Shown here: positions 1 through 10,230 of the stretch, piece after piece
Position numbering within the stretch: position 1 is the stretch's first letter
Layout of the letters: every line of letters begins with the position of its first letter
NCBI GenBank assembly: GCA_018136815.1
Contig: CM030943.1
Location: 297,375 to 361,374 of the forward strand
DNA from: Isochrysis galbana
Taxonomy: Eukaryota; Haptophyta; Isochrysidales; Isochrysidaceae
Length of the DNA stretch: 64,000 nt
Direction of reading: 5' to 3'
Notes under the pieces: generated by a model
Told to the model about the DNA's origin: nothing
Seen by the model: only the letters and a program-made list of their open reading frames with translations
Database searches by the model: none
Made by a program: the position numbers and the translations under genes

Positions 1-1080
1 TCAACCGCTAGGTAGGAGTAGGCCCAGTTCTCCCGTCTCGTCGAGGTATGCCCTCGTAAGTTGTAATTAATAAGAAGAAGAAGTGTGTGGCCTCGCTGAT
101 CGGTCTTTGTGGTACGAAGCCTACTTGGTTTCCGGAGATTATGTTCCCTACAACCTTGCCGAGTCTGTTCGTAAGTATTTTAGCTAGTATTTTGTAGTCG
201 CTTTGTCTTTGTAATAGTAGTAGTAGCGTGATCGGCCTGTAGTTTCGGGGGTCGCGGGCGTCCCCTTTTTTGTATAGTAGTATTGTGGCATTGTGGCTCG
301 AGGAGTGGACTGGCTGTGGCTGTGTGTGTGGAGTGAGACTCAAAGGGATGTCGTGACCAAGTATGGGGCACACCAGCAGGGACACCCAGGCTCACAGAGG
401 GCTGAGCACGGGGGGCACTGGGGCCGGAGGGAGGCGAGGCACCGGGGGGAACACCGCCAGCACGAACATGGGGCGACGTGGGGCGAGACAGCTCGCCCAG
501 AGCCCCTGGGAGTGTGGCCATGGGCGGGGCGACTCTCGGGAACTCTGGACGAAGACAAGAGAAAGAGCGGGAAACACACGGGACACGGGGACACGGGGGG
601 AGCGCTAACAACTAACAAGGAAACAAAGGGCGCGCACACACAAGAAAACGAGGGAGGGGGATCGAGCATGATCAACCCCGACCTAACACACTTGGGAAGA
701 GAGGAGGGGGCGGTTCGGGGAATCCCGATCGGACGGAGGGGACGCGGACGAAGCGAAACCAAAACTCGCAAAGGGGGGAAACCAAGGGAGAGAGGCTCCC
801 TAGGGGAAACCTAAGTAAGGGCGGCTCTCCCCCCCTAACCGCGACAAGTATTATGTCCCCTTCTCTCATAGTGAACGAGAGCGTCCCCTTCTCTAGTGCT
901 TGCTTATATAGCTTCGTTAAGATAGTTGCGACTAGGGTTAGAGTTGCGTGGGTTTTGTATAATACGAATACCTCCGCCGGTATGCGGTCTGCCGTATGCG
1001 TCGGGCCCCGCGCCCGCGCTTTTTCCACGGCTTATGCTCTGGATTGCTTGTGTGGTTTCTTCTATGGTGATGCGCCCTTT
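1..1080 (-). pseudogene. Non-LTR retrotransposon reverse transcriptase fragment, interrupted by an insertion
   Basis: The minus strand encodes two adjacent pieces of a LINE-type reverse transcriptase. Positions 1080-850 give a PAE-like start and MREGDIIL, and 287-1 give LLYKKGD, DPRNYRPITLL, ILAKILTNRL and FVPQRPI. The same blocks are continuous in the better copy at 4579-5935, so the 559 bp between them (288-846) is an insertion. The copy also has a small AT-rich insertion near 63-82 and the window starts inside it. It lacks the catalytic FADD box seen in the other copy. It is a dead fragment, and the family assignment is secure from these motifs. Confidence 0.85.
288..846. mobile_element. 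559-bp insertion inside the reverse transcriptase
   Basis: The flanks are a 9-bp near-perfect direct repeat, AGTATTGTG at 279-287 and AGTATTATG at 847-855. The uninterrupted copy has one such site at 5377-5385. That identifies both the insertion and its target-site duplication. I see no terminal inverted repeats and no poly(A) end. The ORFs inside are GC-rich shadows with no recognisable domain. Class unknown. Confidence 0.65.
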
Positions 1081-1209
1081 TAGACGGCATCTATCAAGGT
1101 CGGCAATGGGGCCGGTCGGACAGTGTGGCTCCCAGTTCTGGTTCCGGCAGCGGCGTTATTGTTATTGGTTATTGGGGAGTACAGCCACGAGCAGTAGTAT
1201 ATACTAGTA

Positions 1210-1305
1210 GTATCTCCTGAATTCATATAGGAAGGGGAAAGGGCGTGGCTTCTAGAATGAGTCCTATAGCCGCGAGCGAGGCGAGAATGTTAAAAGGTTT
1301 GTTTT
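1210..1305 (+). repeat. Retroelement 3' tail, plus orientation
   Basis: The block ends GCGAGGCGAGAATGTTAAAAGG, which matches the recurring 3' terminus of the retroelements here (GAGAATATTAA followed by A/T). It lies just right of the antisense reverse transcriptase fragment at 1-1080. Confidence 0.6.
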
Positions 1306-1332
1306 CCCGCTAGCCAACAAGATGCTCTACAA

Positions 1333-1414
1333 CTCTACTACTCTACTACTCTACAATCAATTGTTCGTAGTAGTAGAGTAATAGAACCATTCGCCCTGAG
1401 ACAGGGCAAATGGT
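1333..1414. repeat. Two adjacent inverted repeats
   Basis: CTACTACTCTAC-type repeats pair with GTAGTAGTAGAG across 1333-1380. A separate hairpin at 1386-1414 has arms ACCATT-GCCCTG and CAGGGC-AATGGT around AGA, with one extra base in each arm. They sit about 240 bp upstream of the reductase start. Whether they are regulatory or repeat debris is unknown. Confidence 0.5.
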
Positions 1415-1450
1415 AGGTATTAATAGAATAATCGATCGGATCGATCGATC

Positions 1451-1635
1451 GCCCCCCCCCCCCCCGCTTTTCGTCCCTCCCTCCCTCCCCCCTCCCTCCC
1501 TCCCTCCCTCCCCCCTCCCTCTCTCCCTCCCTCCCCCCCTTCCTCCCTCCCTCCCTCCCTCCCTCCCCTCCCTCCCTCCCTCCCTCCCCCCCCTCCCTCC
1601 CTCCCTCCCTCCCTCCCCCCCCCCCGCCCCGCTCT
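1451..1635. repeat. CCCTCC pyrimidine microsatellite
   Basis: About 180 bp of C-only runs and CCCT/CCTCC repeats on the plus strand. It ends about 14 bp before the start codon of the reductase-like gene, so it is probably in the promoter or 5' UTR. Confidence 0.9.
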
Positions 1636-1648
1636 TCCACAGAGAGCG

Positions 1649-2907
1649 ATGGGAGCAGCGGCCGACAGCTCGTTCGACTTTGTCGTGCTTGGCGCTGGCA
1701 GCGTTGGCGCCTTTGTGGGCTGCGCGCTGGACAAGGCAGGGCACAGGGTGGCATTCCTCGTCCGCAGAGGTGATCACGCGGGCAAGTTGTCTCAGTTCGG
1801 CCTCTCAGCATCGTGCTCTGCAGACCCGGCCTTCTCGCATCGAATCCCACCCTCGCGGATCGCGGTTGGCACCGATCCACAGGTGCTGCAGCGGTGCACG
1901 TACATCCTCGTGTGCACAAAGCGCGTCTCGAATGATCACGTCGCGCGCCTCCTCCTCGATTCGAACACTACGGCGACGACAATACTCCTGCAGAACGGAA
2001 TGGGCGCAGCCATCGATGTGATCCACGCAGCTGGCGCTGCAGGTGGCAGGTTGCCAACCCTTGTTGATAGCGTTGTTGACCTAAGCTCGACATTTGATGA
2101 GGAACGTTGTCATGTGGCTTTAGAAGAGAGTCTGGACACGGCGCTCATCCTGCTTGATGGTGCATGCGCAGCCAGCGAGAAGCTGGCTGACGTCATGTCG
2201 TCTACCTCGTTGATCGTACGTGCTTGTGCACCGCTGAGCGATTTCCAAGCGGGAAAGCTTCTAGTGAACATGTCCAATGCAGTCAATGCACTTAGTGGCC
2301 TCTCGATATTAGACATGTTCCTTGGCGATTCTGGCTACCGGAACGTGTTAGCGGAATCCATCTCTGAGGCTCAGCAAGTGTTTCGTGCTGGAGGCATCAC
2401 ACCCCACGCGCCTAACCCTCGCAACGAACTGCAAGTGCGATTTTTCCCTACTATCTTGCGTTTGCCAACATGCGCCTTCTCACTGGTGGCGAGACGAAAG
2501 CTGCGTGGAAAGGCGGATGCCAAGACATCCATGAGCCAGGACCTCGACCTCAGGTATGGCAATAGGGTGTTTCGAGACGGTAGCGCGATCATGGTGCATG
2601 CATGGGCCATGGTCATTTGTCCCTCGTGTGAGCTCGCTTTTGCGAAATATTGCGCCATTGATCTCGTGTGGATAAAATTTGGCGTTGGATGATCCCGGCC
2701 TCACCTACCCGTTGCAGGCGCTGTCCGACGGAGGTGGCGTACCTTAACGGCAAAATCGTTCGTCTCGGGCGCGCTCACGCCATCCAGACCCCGGTGAACG
2801 AGAAGCTGCTCAACTTGGTGCAGGAGGTGGAAGAGCAACGCCTTGGGAGAAGCCGGAAGGTCATGACGGCGTCGGAGTTGCTTGTAGCTGTGGGGATGTC
2901 TGGGTGA
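1649..2907 (+). CDS. Ketopantoate reductase-like protein (ApbA/PanE fold), two exons
   Basis: Predicted exons are 1649-2553 and 2718-2907 with a GT-AG intron of 164 nt (CTCAG|GTATGG, TTGCAG|GCGC); the join gives 364 residues in frame. The N terminus has the Rossmann turn GAGSVG at residues 15-20. Lys203 in AGKLLVNMSNAVNAL is the expected catalytic lysine, and across the splice the chain reads PTEVAYLNGKIVRLG, the usual second-domain signature with its glutamate. The family reduces 2-dehydropantoate to pantoate with NADPH for coenzyme A synthesis, but eukaryotic paralogues can have other substrates. Without the intron the ORF would run into an unrelated tail ending at 2692. A CCCTCC tract lies directly upstream. 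Fold confidence is high; the exact reaction is inference. Confidence 0.85.
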
Positions 2908-3181
2908 AGAAATGTTGCTCAGGGTGGGGCGGGATGAAGTGTGGGTTGCACCGGTGCATTCCCAAAAGAGAATTGACGGCTTATTATTGGGCTCGATTTG
3001 GGAGCGATCAAAGTGCTACCATGCGCGAGCATCTACTTTGTGGCCTCAAAAAAAAACTTCATAATATTCTTACCGCACTCGCGGCGCATGGAACCACTAC
3101 TTACCAAAAAACATCGGAAGATTCTGGACTACACACCTACTAGTTCAAAAACAAATCTTTTTATATTCTGGCCTCGCGCGT
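2908..3181 (-). repeat. Two short retroelement 3' tails, minus orientation
   Basis: After the reductase stop there is no further gene. Around 3050-3103 is a minus-strand tail of the first retroelement type (reading CGGTAAGAATATT on the minus strand). Around 3105-3143 is a tail of a second family, whose minus strand reads GGTGTGTAGTCCAGAATC and recurs near 21190, 21960, 43560 and 61350. Both are 5'-truncated to tens of bases. Confidence 0.6.
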
Positions 3182-3420
3182 GGCTATAGGGATCACTACT
3201 GTAGCCACGCCCAGATCCCTTCCCTCCCTCACTTCTCACTTCCCGCCTTGCGGCAACTCCCCTCGTTGTCTACGTAGGGGCTCAGGTTGCGGGGGGGGGC
3301 TGGGTTGGGCGGGGTGCACCTGCCCCCAGCGGTATGTTCTCGTCCTCCTCATGTGCCGCTGGGTGGCCCGTCTCTTTTTTGGTGTGACGCGGGTGCCTCG
3401 GTGTTAGTGGGTTACCCCTT
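3145..3420 (-). repeat. Retroelement 3' UTR, type D
   Basis: Shares blocks (CGTGGCT...TAGCCACGCCC, CTTGCGGCAACTCCCCTCG, GGGGCTC/GGGTT) with 25080-25380, 28428-28650 and, inverted, 29590-29715. The tail end is on the left, so the copy is minus-oriented. No ORF is conserved through it. Confidence 0.6.
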
Positions 3421-3581
3421 CGCTCGTGGCGGTCCTACGTCCTACGTCCTACGTGCTACGTGAGCGGGTTGTTCGGAGAGGGAATTGCGCCTCATCTTCA
3501 GGCGAGTCTCTCGGCGAGGCCAAGCGCTTTCGCCACGAAGCTGAGGTTTGTACTCATCTTTAGTCTTTGTCTAACTTTTTC

Positions 3582-3699
3582 AACTACTTTCTTTTATAAG
3601 TGGGGGTCAATGGGGAGGTCGACACCCGATGCGACGATGCGACAGGCGGGCACCGCGAAAGCGCGGCGTCAGACGAAGAACGACTCAAGAGGCGGGTAG
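3582..3699 (+). mobile_element. Retroelement 5' end: hairpin and short basic ORF
   Basis: The hairpin has arms CTACTT (3584-3589) and AAGTGG (3598-3603). GGGTCA and an ATG at 3610 follow. The ORF is 29 codons, beginning MGRSTPDATMRQAG and rich in Lys/Arg, and stops at 3699. It belongs to the hairpin-ATG family described under findings. The element is broken a few bases downstream, where reverse transcriptase-side sequence and then the MITE start. Confidence 0.55.
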
Positions 3700-3720
3700 T
3701 TTGCGCCAGAACTCTTTGAT

Positions 3721-4578
3721 TAGGGACAGGCCAGAGTTTCGTTTGAGACCTGCCCAAATTTCGTTCGATATTTCGCCAATATTTCGCGTTTCCCCACCCA
3801 AATTTCGACAATATTTCGTGGTGAACATGTGGAGTTGCGCTCACGTGTACACGTGTACTCGTGTACTTACGCCGATCGACGATCGACGATACGCTGCATG
3901 CTATATATATCTAGTGTTAACTATTATAATCAATATGAAGTGTTAGTGTTTATGTTGAGTTTAAGTATTAATTAAGATGTGAGATATCTATTATCTATTA
4001 ATTATAACTACATACATTACTCTGATTCAGTAATTTACGCTCTGATAACCAAACTACAAGACTACAAGCCACGAGTCAGACCTCACTTGTCATCATTCAG
4101 CACGTGTCACGTTGGTGGTACCAGAGCATCAATGCTCAATGCGCACACTGGAGCTGATCGGACAACGAATTCGAATTCATTCGCACGCCTCCAAGCATGC
4201 ACTTCAATAACAAAAACACGCGCTCACACGACGCGGAAGTTAGGAGACAAAGCAAAAGAAATACGGGCACCTCGCGACCAAGCTGGAAGCTGAGAGTGGT
4301 TTGCCCTCCACTAGCCACCAACTCCAACTCATAATGGAGGATACGTGAAAAGCTGCGGTTTTGTCGCGCGTCACGCGTCGGGAATTTCGCGCCAGTCATT
4401 CCCGACCCCCCCCCCCAAATAGTAGTATATTTATTGCCCATCGACCCCCGTCCCCCCCTTGGTATTGTGTCCATGTCCCTTAGACGGCCCCAAATTTCGC
4501 GAAATTTCGAACGAAATCGACGCTCGGAAAATGAGCCCAAATTTCGAAAAAAATTTCCGAAATCCTGGCCCGTCCCTA
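3721..4578. mobile_element. hAT-type MITE, 858 bp
   Basis: The termini are inverted repeats: TAGGGACAGGCCAG on the left and, read inward from the right, TAGGGACGGGCCAG, continuing with clustered AAATTTCG motifs in both ends. An exact 8-bp direct repeat TCTTTGAT flanks it (3713-3720 and 4579-4586). An 8-bp duplication with TAGGG termini is typical of the hAT superfamily. The interior is AT-rich with no transposase, so it is non-autonomous. It interrupts the reverse transcriptase whose reading frame ends at the right-hand duplication. Confidence 0.88.
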
Positions 4579-5935
4579 TCTTTGATGGCTTGGGGTCCCC
4601 CTAGGGGGACTCCCAAGATGGTTGCGCATTCGCTCCATTTCAGCCATTTGTATCTTTGGAAGCTCGCGGGCGGGCGTTTTCCCTTCTGGGAGCCCATCCT
4701 CAGTCCCTCAAACTTTTGGTCATTGGGTTTGCCACACGAGGCCGCCGCGTATCTTTCTACCCATCTGAGGGAACGCGCCAGGCTGTTGTAGTCCGCTGCT
4801 AGGAGTTGTGTATCGTCCGCGAACTGGCTTATCTTGAGTTCGGCCCCGTTCACTACGATGCCTTCTGTGTCGTCGTCCTCGTTTATCACTCTGGTGAGGG
4901 CTTCCGCCGTCAGGAGGAAGGCCAACGGGGAGAGCGGGCATCCTTGAGGGACGCCGCTCGCTACGTTGAACGGGAAGCTTCTTCCCCCGTTCGCTTTGAT
5001 GTATCGGATAGGTTTGGCCTCGGAGTTCGTGAGGGCCTTCGCATATTTTCTGAAGTTCCCTCCGAATTTTAGCTTTTCGAGGACCAGGTGGTAGAACTCC
5101 CAATTGACTCTGTCGAAGGTCTTTTCCCAGTCAAGCGCAAGGAGGAGTCCTGGCTCTCCCGTTTCGTCTAGGTATGCGTTCGTCAGCTGTAACAGGTGGG
5201 TGGCTTCGCCAATTAACCGTTGCGGGACGAAGCCCAGTTGGTCCTTTGAGATTATATTCCCGATTACCTTTTTTAATCTGTTCGTAAGCACTTTGGCTAA
5301 TATCTTATAGTCGCTTTGCAGGAGCGTGATAGGTCTATAGTTTCTAGGGTCGCGTGTGTCTCCCTTTTTGTAGAGAAGTATTATGTCTCCTTCTCTCATG
5401 GATACGTTTAGGTGCCCCTGCTCGAGTGCTAGGTTTAGCATCCTTAGGAAGTCATGTTTCACTAGGTCTGTGAAACTTTTATAGAACTCCGCCGGTAGCG
5501 CGTCCGGCCCCGCGCTTTTGCCGCTCCCTATCTGTGTGATGGCGTCCGTTAGTTCCTCCATCGTTATCCTCCCTTCTATGGCCTCGCTGTCGTGTTTGTT
5601 CATTGGGCGTGGGGGGGCTGTGCCTGATCTGCTTAGAATCGCTCTGCCGAGGGCAGCGGCGGTGAGAATGAGAGGCCCGGTGGGACATGGCTGTGAGGGG
5701 TGAAAATGGGGGTTTCTCTTCCATGGCCGGACCCCGTCCGGTACGGCGGTAGTGACGCGGTCGGGAGGGGGAGGGGCTCGGTAGCGCGGATGCAACAGTG
5801 GCGAGACCGGAGTCGCACGCACCTACTCGGCCTCGGAGGGTGGATGTGGTCGCTTCGAAGTGCGACTGGTTCATGGGGAATGGGGGGGCGCCCTCGGCGG
5901 CGGGCCCTGTGGAGCTGTGGAGAGGAGAGTCGCGA
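4579..5935 (-). pseudogene. LINE reverse transcriptase, best copy in the window
   Basis: On the minus strand the reading frame holds reverse transcriptase motifs in order: GSGKSAGPDALPAEFY, VSMREGDIILLYKKGD, YRPITLL with ILAKVLTNRL, LLLALDWEKTFDRVNW (motif A), VASGVPQGCPLSPLAF (motif B), QFADDTQLLA (motif C) and ILGVPLGG. The FADD box and LDxxK make this a non-LTR type enzyme that would copy the element RNA at a nicked target. The frame upstream (GPAAEGAPPFPMNQSHF) matches the N-terminal region of other copies (GPPAEGGPPAPMDITDS), so the 5' end lies near 5935 and the endonuclease domain is mostly lost. The 3' side is cut by the MITE at 4578. The residual frame downstream of 4579 in the longer ORF is MITE sequence. 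Confidence 0.88.
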
Positions 5936-6276
5936 GCTGGCTGCCCGAGCGCATCGAGTTGGAGGAGTACATCCTCCGCGTTTGCGAGTGTGGTGACACA
6001 GAAGGCACGGGCGCCGCGCTCACACCCCAGACCATCATTGACGATGACGATGAAACTCGCCGGCCGGCAGGCTATTCCCTTGAAGGGCCCGATGATACCG
6101 AGGGGGTCAGCAGCAACGGCAAGGAGGACGACCTCCTCGCCGTCGTCGCTTTCGGCGGATGAGCTCTCGAGGAGCTCATCCCACTGTCGATCCTCGTCCG
6201 CTGCGATTCCTAGCGCGAGCGCCAGTTCCAGTTCGGCGTCCTCCAGCTCCCGCGCCGTGAAGGGGCGGGTTGGCAT
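5936..6276 (-). CDS. Hypothetical protein fragment, truncated by the LINE
   Basis: The minus frame from ATG 6276 reads MPTRPFTARELEDAELELAL, then an acidic serine stretch, then GIIGPFKGIACRPASF and FCVTTLANAEDVLLQLDA, before passing into LINE sequence near 5935. An upstream in-frame ATG exists at 6372. I recognise no family. The even composition suggests genuine coding sequence cut by retroelement insertion, but it could itself be part of a transposon. Confidence 0.35.
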
Positions 6277-6372
6277 CGCCGCACGCTGTCGCAACACACG
6301 CGGGAACCCAGGGAGAGGTCGGGAAGAGAGCGGGGACGTCGGTTCACCACACTCACTGTAACAACGAGACAA

Positions 6373-7394
6373 CTTGTATTCTGGTAGACGGCAGCCATTG
6401 GAAAGTCATCAGAAAAACGTGAACAGGAAATTACAGGGATAGAGCAGAAACATAGAGGAAGGGATGTGGTCTCGCCATAGATCGAGCGACGGTCCAGAAC
6501 AGCGAAATTGGAGCGGGGCGCAGTGAAACCCGTCGCGGTCCGCAGGTCTTTTGTAGAAGTTGGCTTTCCACGGGTTTCACCGCGACTCGAGCAAGTGAAA
6601 CCACAACAGTGAAACCCAAGTGGAACCCCCGCAAAAAACCTCTGATGGCTCATATCGAGTCCGTCCCATGTGTGACGGAACGCGACCTCCCCCATTTCGA
6701 TTCGTTTGATCTCGTCCACTCCGTGTCCTTCCCTCTCCCCCGGCTGCGCTCGCTCTCTCCCTCTCTCCCTCAGTGCAGTGAGTGAGTAGCTAGCTCGTCC
6801 GCCGCGTAGTGTACTTCCTACTCCATGGGGGAAAGAAAGGGCCGGCGGCCGTCGCAGGGGCACAAGGAGAGGGGCAGCGGGGGCGGGGGCGGGGGGGGGG
6901 GGGGGGGGGGGGGCGCTTTCGGTCTCACGTTTGAACACACTCCAACTGTCCCTCTCAAACCGCTCCCCCCCCTCTCCTCTTCCTCCCTCTCGCCTCTCTC
7001 TGCATCCCTTTCACTCTCTGTCTGCCCTCTCTTCTTTTACAACACATTCCCAATCCCTGTCCTCTTCCTCTTCTTCTCTTCCCCCCCTCTTCCTCTTGTT
7101 GTTTGTTCCCTCTCCCTATTGAGGAAGACGCCTCTCTTCCTCTAAAGAATCGGAGAAGAGGGGAGGGAGGGGGGGCCAGCCAGCAGCGGGCGCGCCGTCC
7201 AACACCCCCCCCCCGCCCCTTCCACATCTCTCTCTTTCTCAGAGAAAGAGGAGAGTGCCGGGAGGGGAGTGCCGGCTGGCGAGGAGCCGTGGGGAGGGAA
7301 GCAGAGAGGGGGAGAAGCAGGGAAAGGGCGGGGGTTCAGCGGGAGTTGGGCCAAACCGGCGCTGTGAGAGGGTGCGGGGCACACGCGAGTGGGC
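6373..7394. other. Intergenic; poly-G tract and CT-rich stretch
   Basis: No supported gene. A near-continuous G run of about 30 nt lies at 6884-6913, followed by CT-rich sequence to about 7110 and purine-rich sequence to about 7340. Either could be promoter-proximal for the next gene or simply low complexity. Confidence 0.6.
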
Positions 7395-8054
7395 ATGCCC
7401 CCCTCCGATCGCTCAGCGCGCTCGCCCGCCCGCCGACCGGCCGCACACGCAAATGGACGGCCGGCGCTCTCACCCGCCCGTGCGCGGCCACGCCCACCCA
7501 AGGCGCCGCCGAGCGATGCGCGCAAGAGCCTCGGCTCGGAGCTGGATGCGGCTGCGAGCGTGGTCGACGCAGGCGACGAGGAGCCACTCAGCACAGATGA
7601 CAGCACGCACATGGACGAGACCACTCAGGTGGACGAGGGTGTCTCCGAGGGAGAGCCCCCTCTAGACGTTCCCCAAGCGCCGCAAATGGTCGAGGCCGCA
7701 GTGCCGCCAGGTGTGCACGCTGTTGAGACAGCAAAGGAGCCGACGGGTACTGCCGCAAGCCGCCTCATTCTCTTTGCAGCCTTGATGATGCTCTTTGCCT
7801 ATGCGTTGCAGCCCTACGCGCTCAAGTCGCCAGACGTGGGCGTCGTCGAAGCTTCAAAGATTCTCAAGCGGAGCAAATTGGCTGACATTACCAAAACGCC
7901 ATCGATGCCCATGCCATCGCCATCACTGCTGCCGCCCTCCTCACACAGCTGGAGCTCATTGTTCGCGGCCCCACCGCCTTCGCAAAAGGCGCCAGACTCG
8001 AGGATAACAAAGATTGTGAAGCCCTTCCAGAGATTAGTTCGGAAAAACAAGTGA
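7395..8054 (+). CDS. Hypothetical single-pass membrane protein
   Basis: The first ATG of the frame is 7395, giving 219 residues. The N-terminal half is proline/arginine-rich and then acidic and serine/threonine-rich (EEPLSTDDSTHMDETTQVDE). One hydrophobic helix, RLILFAALMMLFAYALQPYA, lies near residues 123-142. A basic C terminus (RITKIVKPFQRLVRKNK) ends the protein. One membrane helix with no signal peptide suggests a type II or internally anchored topology. The family is not recognised. The start is uncertain because the upstream DNA is open and GC-rich. Confidence 0.5.
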   Translation: MPPSDRSARSPARRPAAHANGRPALSPARARPRPPKAPPSDARKSLGSELDAAASVVDAGDEEPLSTDDSTHMDETTQVDEGVSEGEPPLDVPQAPQMVEAAVPPGVHAVETAKEPTGTAASRLILFAALMMLFAYALQPYALKSPDVGVVEASKILKRSKLADITKTPSMPMPSPSLLPPSSHSWSSLFAAPPPSQKAPDSRITKIVKPFQRLVRKNK

Positions 8055-9470
8055 GAACACTTCAAAACATCATCACGGGAGCTGCTCTATGCTTGTGGAC
8101 TTAATGCTAAATACTTGTTCGCTCCTCGCCATGGACGACGGCCAGCTGCTGGCCAGATTTATCTCTGCGTCATTGCAGCATTCAACACCCGTTTTCGTCG
8201 GCACTTGCGCCAATTGCTCCAATAGGATATGCGTGCTCGCCAGAAGCGGAGCTTGCGCGAAGGAGCGTAAGAATGAACGCTTTGAGCTGTGGCGGATGGC
8301 AAGCCTGCCTCTCAGACCGCGATGCAAATTAATGTTCTTTGCCTCACACTCATCAAACTCGGCGAGAACATTTGCCGCATGCAAAAGCCGCACAAGTCTA
8401 CTCAGAATTGTGGTGCGGCCAAGAATATACTGGGCGGATCCGGCGGGCTCCCGGATCAAGCAAAGCGACGGCTACAAGAATGAAAAATGCGCAGGAAGTG
8501 TGATGCTGATGAAGGGTCGTGGCTGATGCCCAAAAAAAGAAAAATGTGTGTACACTGTGCTTTTGCGCTGTGCTTGTTCGTGTTGAGACCATGCGTGATG
8601 CATGTCCAGAGGTGCTTGCTTCATCTTGCTCTGTGCCATTGAGATCTTGCGCCATGCACATGCAGAGGTGTTTGCTTCAACTTGCTCGGTGCCTGTGACG
8701 ATGCACTGATATGTGGGCTCGGCCATGGCTGCGCTTACGTGGCGAGCGACTGCCATCACCAACCAATGGATCATCCGCCGGCCCATGTCACTATTGCGTC
8801 GAGCCGCGCGCCACTCCTAGTGCTCCTTGGCGCATCGGCGCGTAAGAGCCTCCTGCCTACGTCCGAGCAAGAACAGCGGCACATGATGTGAGCCTCCCGT
8901 TCAGCTGCCGCATTGCAATGCGAGATTTCTACGTTTGCGTTGTGTCGCCACAACGACCTTTCTCTTTTTGTGGCGCCTGCGGTAAACTTGGCCTCTGGCT
9001 TGGCAGCAAGTTGATAGATGGCCGTCTGTGCTCCTTGCATGCACTAGCTAGAGCTAGAGGCTAGAGCGCACTAGAGCTTGCGGCTTGTGCAATTGCTATT
9101 GGCTATGAGCCTGTTGAGTGCGACCCATGCAGAATGCAGCCGTGCGTAGGGCCCTACCGTAGGGCGCCCTCATACCTCAGCTACAACGCACTGTGTGGCG
9201 TGCGGCCGCTACTAACTACTACACCAACCTCAGCCTACGCCTACGCGCACTGAGAAGCGAGGATGTGCGGTGTGCACTTCGACGAACTTCGACTTCGATT
9301 ACTTGCAATTATAATTTTAATTTTTAACAATTTTTTATGGGTCGCGGCGCGGCAAAGGAACGGGACTAGCGCTCACTCAAGACAGGACACCCTGCCGCGG
9401 CAAGCGCAAGCACCCTTCCCCCCTTATGCCACCCAGCTCTTCACTAGCTTTCTACCTGCGCTAGCTGGCC
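8055..9470. other. Intergenic; degenerate short duplication
   Basis: Only short overlapping ORFs. A degenerate tandem pair of about 75 bp is visible at roughly 8583-8690 (GCATGTCCAGAGGTGCTTGC and GCACATGCAGAGGTGTTTGC). Nothing else is recognised. Confidence 0.5.
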
Positions 9471-10230
9471 AACTAAGTTTATACTTGGTTCACTCATGGC
9501 GGGGCACGAGCCCCCCTCTCTCTCCACTCCTCCCCTGCCATGGGGGAAGAACCACCCGCTCTCCTGGCACGCCTGATGGCCTGCCAGGAGCACACTGCCC
9601 TGCTGACCCATCCCTCTCCCCACAGGCACGCCTGATTCGCCCGCCCTGGCCTGTCGTGGCCTGCCCATTCCTCTGACCAGCCCCTCCTCCCCCTGGGCCC
9701 CCCTGTTCAGGACCCCCCAGCCAGCTCCAGTCGACCCGCAGGGGCTCGGAGCGCCAGCGAGGGAGAGGAAGGAGGGGCCAGGGCCATGCCCCAGCCTCAC
9801 CTGCCCCCTGAGCTGTGCTCCCAGGCCCTGCAGGCCATCTGGGGACCTGAGCGAGGGGCCGCAGGCGCGCGCCATGGGCCCCCGCCGCAGGGAAGAGAGG
9901 AGGAAAAGGGAAGAGGGAGGGGAGGGGGGAGCGGCAGCTCTCCCCTCCGGTGTTTACGTGTCTTCTAGACCAAGTTGGGTAAGAGAAGACGGGGGCGCCA
10001 GAGCCAGAAGGGAAGGGCCGCGGCTCGCCGCGGCCACTCGCTCGGGCGAGGGAGATTAGCGCTCTAGGCCCCTAAACTCACGAGTGCCCCCCCCCCCTGC
10101 GTTGCTTTTACCCGAAAGGGGTTTTCCCCCAGCGTGGCCTCGAGGAGAGGGTGTGCTGGGGTGCGTAGGGCCGGTGCTTGCACTGGGGGGAGGACAAATA
10201 TCGAGGGGAGGGGGCAATGCCCCCGTCGTA
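9471..10230 (+). mobile_element. Short retroelement derivative, 5' hairpin type ACTAAGT
   Basis: Begins with arms ACTAAGT and ACTTGGT (9472-9489); the ATG is at 9496 and opens MAGHEPPSLSTPPLPWG. The body is homologous to the elements at 14639-15390 and 42439-43197, and its second half matches 35560-35930. It ends at a GGGGGCAATGCCCCC palindrome and lacks the AT-rich 3' tail of the 35169-36046 copy. Its right edge abuts the transposase fragment and it appears to have truncated that gene. Confidence 0.75.

Noticed and set aside
340-1028. Several ORFs over 100 codons on both strands at 293-1028
   Set aside because: They overlap in multiple frames, are GC- or Arg/Pro-rich and cross the insertion boundary; only the reverse transcriptase blocks have homology.
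1338-1919. Gly/Arg/Glu-rich ORFs over the CCCTCC tract
   Set aside because: They are translations of the microsatellite.
5479-6372. A single 297-residue protein
   Set aside because: The frame joins an unrelated upstream segment to LINE N-terminal sequence near 5935, and its C-terminal part overlaps the reverse transcriptase in another frame.
9471-9560. HDV-like self-cleaving ribozyme at the retroelement 5' ends
   Set aside because: Such ribozymes occur at LINE 5' ends, but the stem here closes on a 4-nt loop and I see no nested pseudoknot partners downstream.
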